Shown here: in pieces, positions 58,947 through 64,000 of the stretch
Layout of the letters: the number at the start of each line of letters is the position of its first letter
Position numbering within the stretch: position 1 is the first letter of the stretch
Source of the DNA: Nesterenkonia lutea
GTDB lineage: Bacteria > Actinomycetota > Actinomycetes > Actinomycetales > Micrococcaceae
Direction: 5' to 3'
NCBI RefSeq assembly: GCF_014873955.1
Contig: NZ_JADBED010000001.1
Span: forward strand, 186,001-250,000
Length of the DNA: 64,000 nucleotides
Program-made: the position numbers and the translations under genes
The notes under the pieces: model-generated
Seen by the model: only the letters and a program-made list of their open reading frames with translations
Database searches by the model: none
What the model was told of the DNA's origin: nothing

Positions 58947-60089
58947 ATGAAGGCAGTCCATTTCGGCGCTGGCAATATCGGCCGCGGTTTCGTCGGAACC
59001 CTGTTGCATGAGGGCGGCTACGAGCTCGTCTTCTCGGACGTGGCGGCCCCGCTGGTGGACGCCCTCACTCAGGCGGAGAGCTACACCGTCCATGAGGTGG
59101 GAGCCGGCGGGCAGGATCGGGTGGTCACGAACTTCCGCGCCGTCAACAGCTCTGAGGATCCCGAGGCGGTGGCCGACGAGGTCTCCTCCGCCCAGGTGGT
59201 GACCACTGCTGTCGGGCCCACCATCTTGAAGTTCATCGCCCCCCACATTCTCGCGGGACTGCGTCGCCGCCAGGAGCAGGCCGCCCCGCTGCAGATCATG
59301 GCCTGCGAGAACGCGCTGGGAGCCACCGATACGCTGCGTGAGCATGTGCAGGAGCTCGCAGGCGAGGAGTGGAAGCAGCTGTCTGCCCGGGCCGTCTTCG
59401 CCAACACCGCCGTGGACCGGATCGTTCCCGGTCAGCCGGTGGACGGCGGAGTGGATGTCACCGTGGAGCCCTTCTACGAATGGGCCATCGAGTCGGGGCC
59501 CTTGGGCACGGCGCGGCCGAACATTCCGGGCGCCCACTTCGTGGAGGACCTGGGCCCCTACATCGAGCGCAAGCTCTTCACCGTCAACACCGGGCACGCC
59601 GCCGCGGCCTACCTCGGGTTCCGTGCCGGCACGGAGAAGATCGCCGAGGCACTGGCCGATGAGAGCGTCTTCGCTGGAGTCCGTGCCGCGCTGGAGGAGA
59701 CCTCCGCGCTGCTGGTGGACAAGCACGGCTTCGCTCCGGAGGAGATGGCCGACTACCGGGAGACCATCCTGGAGCGGTTCCGCAACCCGGAGCTGCCCGA
59801 CACCGTGGACCGGGTGGGCCGGCAGCCGCTGCGCAAGCTCTCCCGACATGAGCGTCTCATCGGGCCCGCTGTGGAGGCCGAGGAGCGCGGACTCAGCGTG
59901 GAAGGACTGCTCGCCGTCGTGGAGGCGGCGCTGTACTTCGAATCGGGCGAGGACGAGCAGACCCGCCAGCTGCAGGCGCTGCTCACCGAGCTCGACGCCG
60001 ACGCGCTGACCACGGAGGTCACCGGACTCCTGGCAGGAGATCCGCTCTTCGACCGGGTCCGGGACATGGTCGCCGCCCGCCAGCGCTGA
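58947..60089 (+). CDS. mtlD: Mannitol-1-phosphate 5-dehydrogenase
   Basis: MtlD oxidises mannitol-1-phosphate to fructose-6-phosphate with NAD+, completing mannitol use. The ATG at 58947 (MKAVHFGAGNIGRGFVG) gives 380 residues and starts at the Rossmann NAD-binding motif. The frame is open upstream, but that part overlaps the hairpin. The catalytic region is RKLFTVNTGHAAAAYLG. The fructose-6-phosphate it yields is also the substrate of GlmS. Confidence 0.96.
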   Translation: MKAVHFGAGNIGRGFVGTLLHEGGYELVFSDVAAPLVDALTQAESYTVHEVGAGGQDRVVTNFRAVNSSEDPEAVADEVSSAQVVTTAVGPTILKFIAPHILAGLRRRQEQAAPLQIMACENALGATDTLREHVQELAGEEWKQLSARAVFANTAVDRIVPGQPVDGGVDVTVEPFYEWAIESGPLGTARPNIPGAHFVEDLGPYIERKLFTVNTGHAAAAYLGFRAGTEKIAEALADESVFAGVRAALEETSALLVDKHGFAPEEMADYRETILERFRNPELPDTVDRVGRQPLRKLSRHERLIGPAVEAEERGLSVEGLLAVVEAALYFESGEDEQTRQLQALLTELDADALTTEVTGLLAGDPLFDRVRDMVAARQR

Positions 60090-60107
60090 ACCCAGCGGCC
60101 TGCAGCG

Positions 60108-61982
60108 TCAGTCGACGATGCTGGCCACGACCTCGCCGGCGGTGACCGTGGAGCCGGGCTTCGCCTTGAGCCCCTTGAGCTTGCCCGCCTTGTGCGCGGT
60201 GATCGGCTGTTCCATCTTCATCGCCTCGAGCACCAGGACCAGATCACCCTCGGCGACCTTGGCGCCGTCCTTGGCAGCCACCTTCACGATCGTGCCCTGC
60301 ATGGGTGAGGTCAGATCGTCACCGGAGACGGCGGCCGCCCCGGTGCTCCGGACCTTCCGGCGCTTGGCGACCCCCGTCGGCTTGCCGCCGAGCCTGCCTG
60401 CCGCCAGCGCGGCCGGCAGGTTCACGGTGACGCGCTTGCCGTTGACCTCGAGCACCACGGATTCACGGGCGCCGGCGCGCTCATGAGGCGGGTGGGCCAT
60501 CAGCGCGTTGTAGGGCTCGATCTGATTGTCGAACTCGGTCTCGATCCAGCGGGTGTGCACACCGAAGCTCTCCGTGGGTGCCGGCCGGCGTCGTCCGCTC
60601 CGGTCCGAGGCAGCGGAGGCCGGCGCGCCCGAGCCGCCGGGATGGCCGCTGCTCGTGCCGCCTGTGGAGTCGCCGATCAGCTCCGGGGCGAACGCCGCGT
60701 CCTCGAGCACCGCACGGTGGAAGGGCAGCACTGTGGGCATCCCCTCCACCTTCATCTCCTTCAGCGCGCGTCGGGCGCGGCGCAGCGCCTGTTCCCGGGT
60801 GGCGCCGGTGATGATGACCTTGGCGATCATGGAGTCGAAGGCCCCTGAGATGGTCTCCCCGGCATGGACGCCGGAGTCCACGCGCACACCAGGTCCGGTG
60901 GGCAGGTCGAAGGTCTCCAGGGTCCCCGGCGCGGGCATGAAGTTTCGACCCGGATCCTCGCCGTTGATGCGGAACTCGATGCTGTGTCCGCGGATCTCCG
61001 GGTCCTCGTAGCCCAGCCGTTCCCCGCGGGCGATCCGGAACTGTTCACGGACCAGGTCGATGCCGGTGACCTCCTCGGAGACCGGATGCTCCACCTGCAG
61101 CCGCGTGTTGACCTCCAGGAAGCTGATCGTGCCGTCCTGACCGATGAGGAACTCACAGGTGCCTGCGCCCACATAGCCTGCTTCGCGCATGATCGCCTTG
61201 GAGGACCGATAGAGCTGCCGGTTCTGCGCCCTGGTCAAGAACGGCGCCGGCGCCTCCTCCACCAGCTTCTGGTTGCGGCGCTGCAGGGAGCAGTCCCGGG
61301 TGGAGATCACCACGACGTTGCCGTGCTTGTCGGCGAGGCACTGGGTCTCGACGTGCCGAGGAGAGTCCAGGAACCGTTCGATGAAGCACTCACCGCGGCC
61401 GAAGGCCGAGACGGCCTCACGGACGGCGGATTCGTAGAGCTCCGCGATCTCGTCATGTTCGCGCACCACCTTGATCCCGCGTCCTCCGCCGCCGTAGGCC
61501 GCTTTGATCGCCAGCGGGAGCCCTTGCTTCTCCGCGAAACGCATGACCTCCTTGGCGTCCTTGACCGGCTCCTTGGTGCCTGGCGCCAGCGGGGCGCCGA
61601 CCTTCTCGGCCAGCTGACGCGCCGAGACCTTGTCTCCCAGGAGCTCGATGGCCCGCGGGGAGGGGCCGATCCAAGTCAGTCCGGCATCGATGACGGCCTG
61701 GGCGAACTCGGCGTTCTCGGAGAGAAAGCCGTAGCCCGGGTGGATCGCGTCGGCGCCGGTGGCCCGGGCCGCGGCGATGATCTTGGGGATGCTCAGGTAG
61801 CTGTCGGCAGCGGTGGCTCCGCCCAGCGCGAAGGCCTCGTCGGCCATCTGCACGTGCACCGAGTCGCGGTCTGGATCGGCATAGACGGCGACGGCGGCGA
61901 GACCCTCGTCCTGGGCGGCGCGGATCACACGCACGGCGATCTCGCCGCGGTTGGCGATCAGGACCTTGGTGAAGTCGGTCAT
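60108..61982 (-). CDS. accA: Acyl-CoA carboxylase alpha chain (biotin carboxylase plus BCCP)
   Basis: This subunit carboxylates its own biotin and hands the carboxyl group to the beta subunit for malonyl- or methylmalonyl-CoA synthesis. The ATG at 61982 ([20 protein letters not shown]) behind GAGAGGAACC gives 624 residues. The ATP-grasp part has [13 protein letters not shown] and [15 protein letters not shown] Ser/Gly-rich linker of about 40 residues follows near residue 455. The C-terminal biotin domain carries Lys589 in EAMKMEQPI. The gene belongs to the actinobacterial AccA3 type. The symbol is by family. Confidence 0.94.
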   Translation of the reverse strand: MTDFTKVLIANRGEIAVRVIRAAQDEGLAAVAVYADPDRDSVHVQMADEAFALGGATAADSYLSIPKIIAAARATGADAIHPGYGFLSENAEFAQAVIDAGLTWIGPSPRAIELLGDKVSARQLAEKVGAPLAPGTKEPVKDAKEVMRFAEKQGLPLAIKAAYGGGGRGIKVVREHDEIAELYESAVREAVSAFGRGECFIERFLDSPRHVETQCLADKHGNVVVISTRDCSLQRRNQKLVEEAPAPFLTRAQNRQLYRSSKAIMREAGYVGAGTCEFLIGQDGTISFLEVNTRLQVEHPVSEEVTGIDLVREQFRIARGERLGYEDPEIRGHSIEFRINGEDPGRNFMPAPGTLETFDLPTGPGVRVDSGVHAGETISGAFDSMIAKVIITGATREQALRRARRALKEMKVEGMPTVLPFHRAVLEDAAFAPELIGDSTGGTSSGHPGGSGAPASAASDRSGRRRPAPTESFGVHTRWIETEFDNQIEPYNALMAHPPHERAGARESVVLEVNGKRVTVNLPAALAAGRLGGKPTGVAKRRKVRSTGAAAVSGDDLTSPMQGTIVKVAAKDGAKVAEGDLVLVLEAMKMEQPITAHKAGKLKGLKAKPGSTVTAGEVVASIVD

Positions 61983-62057
61983 GGTTCCTCTCTCTGCTTT
62001 CGCTGACACCCGCCGGAGCGGGTTCGCAGGAGCAGTCTGTACCGCCCCTGGTGAGTC

Positions 62058-62723
62058 TCAGTGGTGCGCCGCCGGTGACGGCGCGGACCAGAAATCTGTG
62101 ATGGACTGCCCGAGCTCGGCGAGCATCGCGCGCAGCGCCGCGGGGGAGACCCCGATGACCGAGAGGTGGTCGCCTTCAACCTTCTCGATGAAGGCGGACC
62201 CGCGTCCGTCGATGGTGAACGCCCCGGCGCAGTGCAGCGGCTCCCCGGATTCGGCGTAGAGCTGGATCTCCGCATCGGTGGGCTCCCCGAAGCTGACCAG
62301 GGTGGACACCGTCCGCTGGGCGCGGCGGCCGGTGCTGGCATCGATGAGCGTATGGCCGGAGTGCAGCACCCCGGTGCGACCGCGCATGAGTCTCCAGCGC
62401 GCCACGGCCACGCCCACCTCATAGGGCTTGCCGTAGCTGACGCCGTCGAGCTCGAAGACAGAGTCACAGCCGAGCACCACCGTCGCGGTGGTCCCCGCCG
62501 CAGCGCGCACCTCGGGCAGGTCGACGACGGCGGCCGCCTTCAGGTCGGCCAGCAGCTGAGCCTCCGCCGCCGGCGTGATCGCCTGACCCTCGGCGCGCGC
62601 CCCCGCGGCCGCAACGGCCGCCGGTTCGTCCACATGGGAGACACGCACCGTGAAACCGATGCCGGCCTGGTTCAGGATGCGGGCGCGGCTCGTGGAGGCG
62701 GAGCCCAGGACGAGTCTGGTCAT
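62058..62723 (-). CDS. maf: Maf-like nucleoside triphosphate pyrophosphatase
   Basis: Maf proteins hydrolyse non-canonical or excess nucleoside triphosphates to monophosphates. The 221-residue protein starts MTRLVLGSASTSRARILNQAG, the substrate-binding family start, and has the catalytic GCDSVFELDG and GKP segments and the later FTIDGRGSAFIEKVEGDH. It is linked to the carboxylase epsilon gene by an ATGA overlap, a common arrangement in actinobacteria. Which nucleotide it acts on cannot be read from the sequence. Confidence 0.92.
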   Translation of the reverse strand: MTRLVLGSASTSRARILNQAGIGFTVRVSHVDEPAAVAAAGARAEGQAITPAAEAQLLADLKAAAVVDLPEVRAAAGTTATVVLGCDSVFELDGVSYGKPYEVGVAVARWRLMRGRTGVLHSGHTLIDASTGRRAQRTVSTLVSFGEPTDAEIQLYAESGEPLHCAGAFTIDGRGSAFIEKVEGDHLSVIGVSPAALRAMLAELGQSITDFWSAPSPAAHH

Positions 62724-63058
62724 CGCAGTCCCGCCGCATGCTTCCAGGAGTCAGCCCCGGGACGTCCCCACAGTCCCAGCCGTCGACGCCGCTGCAGGGT
62801 CCGGTCCGCCGGACCGGCCGTGCCGGCACCGCTGTCCTCGGCCTCCGCCGAGGCCGACAGCGTGCCGAGCAGCGCGGTGACCGCAGCCAGCTCCTCGTCC
62901 GCCAGCCCGGCCCCACGGAGGTCCAGGTCAGAACCCGGGGCCTCATCCTGCTCGACGTCCTGGGCCGCATCCTGAGCGGCGGACTCGGCCTCGTCCGACG
63001 GGTCTGTCGGGCCCGTCTGTCGGGGCTGGTCTGTTGAGTTCACAGGTGCACCGGTCAT
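62720..63058 (-). CDS. accE: Acyl-CoA carboxylase epsilon subunit
   Basis: This small subunit is found only in actinobacterial acyl-CoA carboxylases, where it links or stabilises the alpha-beta complex. The 112 residues begin with an acidic, Gln/Ala/Asp-rich disordered part. The family core lies in the second half: LADEELAAVTALLGTLSA, then the basic LQRRRRLGLWGRPGADSW ending. Sequence conservation is low in this family, so position between the beta gene and maf is strong support. Longer N-terminus than minimal homologues. Confidence 0.85.
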   Translation of the reverse strand: MTGAPVNSTDQPRQTGPTDPSDEAESAAQDAAQDVEQDEAPGSDLDLRGAGLADEELAAVTALLGTLSASAEAEDSGAGTAGPADRTLQRRRRLGLWGRPGADSWKHAAGLR

Positions 63059-63072
63059 GTTCTCAGCCCCTC

Positions 63073-64000
63073 CTAGAGCGGAATGTTCCCGTGCTTCTTG
63101 GCCGGCAGAGCCTCACGCTTATGCTGCGTGGCGCGCAGAGCGTGGCAGATCTGCCAGCGGGTCTCAGCGGGCTCGATCACGGCATCGATGTAGCCGAGCT
63201 CGGCCGCCTGATAGGGGTTGAGCAGCTCCGCCTCATAGTCCTCGATCAGCGACTTCCGGCGCCCCTCGACATCGCCTCCCGATTTCTCCACAGCGGCGAG
63301 GTCGCGCCGGTAGAGGATGTTCACGGCACCCTGGGCGCCCATCACGCCGATCTGCGCCGTGGGCCAGGCCAGGTTCACATCGGCGCCGAGCTTCTTGGAG
63401 CCCATCACGATGTACGCCCCGCCGAAGGCTTTGCGGGTGATGACCGTGATCTTCGGGACTGTCGCCTCGGCATAGGCGTAGAGCAGCTTGGCTCCGCGGC
63501 GGATGATGCCGTTGAACTCCTGATCGGTGCCGGGCAGGAAGCCGGGGACATCGACCAGGGTCAGGATCGGGATGTTGAAGGCGTCGCAGAAGCGCACGAA
63601 CCGGGCGGCCTTCTCCGAGGCGGCGATGTCCAGGGTCCCTGCGAACTGGGTGGGCTGGTTGGCGACGACGCCGACGGAGCGCCCTTCGACCCGGCCGAAG
63701 CCGATGGTCACGTTCGGCGCGTAGAGGCTCTGCAGCTCCAGGAAGTGCCCCTCGTCGAGGATCTGCTCGATGAGCGTGCGCATGTCATAGGGCGCGGAGG
63801 AGGAGTCGGGGATCAGCGAGTTCAACGCCTCGTCCCCGGTCTCGATCTTGGGCCGCTCCTCATGGTCCTCGATGGGGGCCTCCGCCAGGTTGTTCAGCGG
63901 CAGGAACTCCAGGAGCTCCTTGGCGAACTCGATGGCGTCCTCCTCATCGGTGGCCATATAGGCGGCGGTGCCGGTGGTCGTGGAATGCGAGCGCGCCCCG
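63073..64000 (-). CDS. accD: Acyl-CoA carboxylase beta chain (5' end outside window)
   Basis: This is the carboxyltransferase subunit that carboxylates acetyl- or propionyl-CoA. The minus-strand frame is open through the window end at 64000, so the N-terminal part lies outside; about 309 residues are visible of an expected 520 or so. Seen are [21 protein letters not shown] near the cut, [31 protein letters not shown], the [16 protein letters not shown] carboxyltransferase motif, and the end KKHGNIPL. Acetyl versus propionyl preference cannot be told. Confidence 0.95.
   Translation of the reverse strand, partial: GARSHSTTTGTAAYMATDEEDAIEFAKELLEFLPLNNLAEAPIEDHEERPKIETGDEALNSLIPDSSSAPYDMRTLIEQILDEGHFLELQSLYAPNVTIGFGRVEGRSVGVVANQPTQFAGTLDIAASEKAARFVRFCDAFNIPILTLVDVPGFLPGTDQEFNGIIRRGAKLLYAYAEATVPKITVITRKAFGGAYIVMGSKKLGADVNLAWPTAQIGVMGAQGAVNILYRRDLAAVEKSGGDVEGRRKSLIEDYEAELLNPYQAAELGYIDAVIEPAETRWQICHALRATQHKREALPAKKHGNIPL

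Overview
This 64 kb window is chromosomal DNA from a high-GC actinobacterium. Several features point to Micrococcales, family Micrococcaceae or a close relative: the rpoC-str-S10-spc-alpha gene order, an spc cluster that goes from rplE straight to rpsH with no S14 gene (the arrangement known from Micrococcus luteus), actinobacterial-type RpoC, IF-1 and GlmS, an acyl-CoA carboxylase with an epsilon subunit, and a DtxR/IdeR-like iron box. The strongly acidic exported lipoproteins would fit a salt-tolerant genus such as Nesterenkonia, but that is inference. No mobile element, CRISPR array, tRNA or rRNA gene was seen.

Layout. (1) 1-8.6 kb: 3' part of rpoC with its terminator, then rpsL-rpsG-fusA and tuf. 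(2) 9.0-25.5 kb: the ribosomal superoperon in four blocks. These are rpsJ to rpsQ; rplN to rplO, with its own promoter and long leader; secY-adk-map; and infA-rpmJ-rpsM-rpsK-rpoA-rplQ. (3) 25.6-31 kb: truA, a sugar MFS transporter, rplM-rpsI and glmM. (4) 31-33.6 kb, minus strand: mscL, a VanY-like carboxypeptidase and coaA. (5) 33.6-41.8 kb, plus strand: glmS-acpS-nnr-alr-tsaE-tsaB-rimI-tsaD, mostly with overlapping start and stop codons. It joins cell-wall precursor supply, carrier-protein activation, NAD(P)HX repair and t6A tRNA modification. (6) 41.8-46.2 kb: a GCS2-type carboxylate-amine ligase, a lipoprotein GH3 hexosaminidase and a THUMP-like methyltransferase. (7) 46.3-50.7 kb: an iron-siderophore ABC importer behind a promoter overlapped by an iron box. 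(8) 50.8-52.3 kb: an MHS-type transporter. (9) 52.3-60.1 kb: a self-contained mannitol PTS locus with an MtlR-type activator divergent from a small orphan EIIB, HPr, EI, EIICBA(Mtl) and mannitol-1-phosphate dehydrogenase. (10) 60.1-64 kb, minus strand: acyl-CoA carboxylase beta (cut by the window end), epsilon, a Maf protein, and the biotinylated alpha chain.

Most of the content is housekeeping and I found no clear new multi-gene system. The most interesting signals are small. At least nine genes have a -10-like hexamer ending only 6 to 10 nt before the start codon and no convincing ribosome binding site, which suggests leaderless mRNAs; coaA and glmS share a 23-bp divergent region in which the two -10 boxes overlap. 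Three genes have their stop codon inside the first copy of a tandem duplication with the same 23-bp period. An orphan EIIB sits between the mannitol regulator and HPr. Several ribosomal proteins carry disordered Gly/Arg or acidic extensions.
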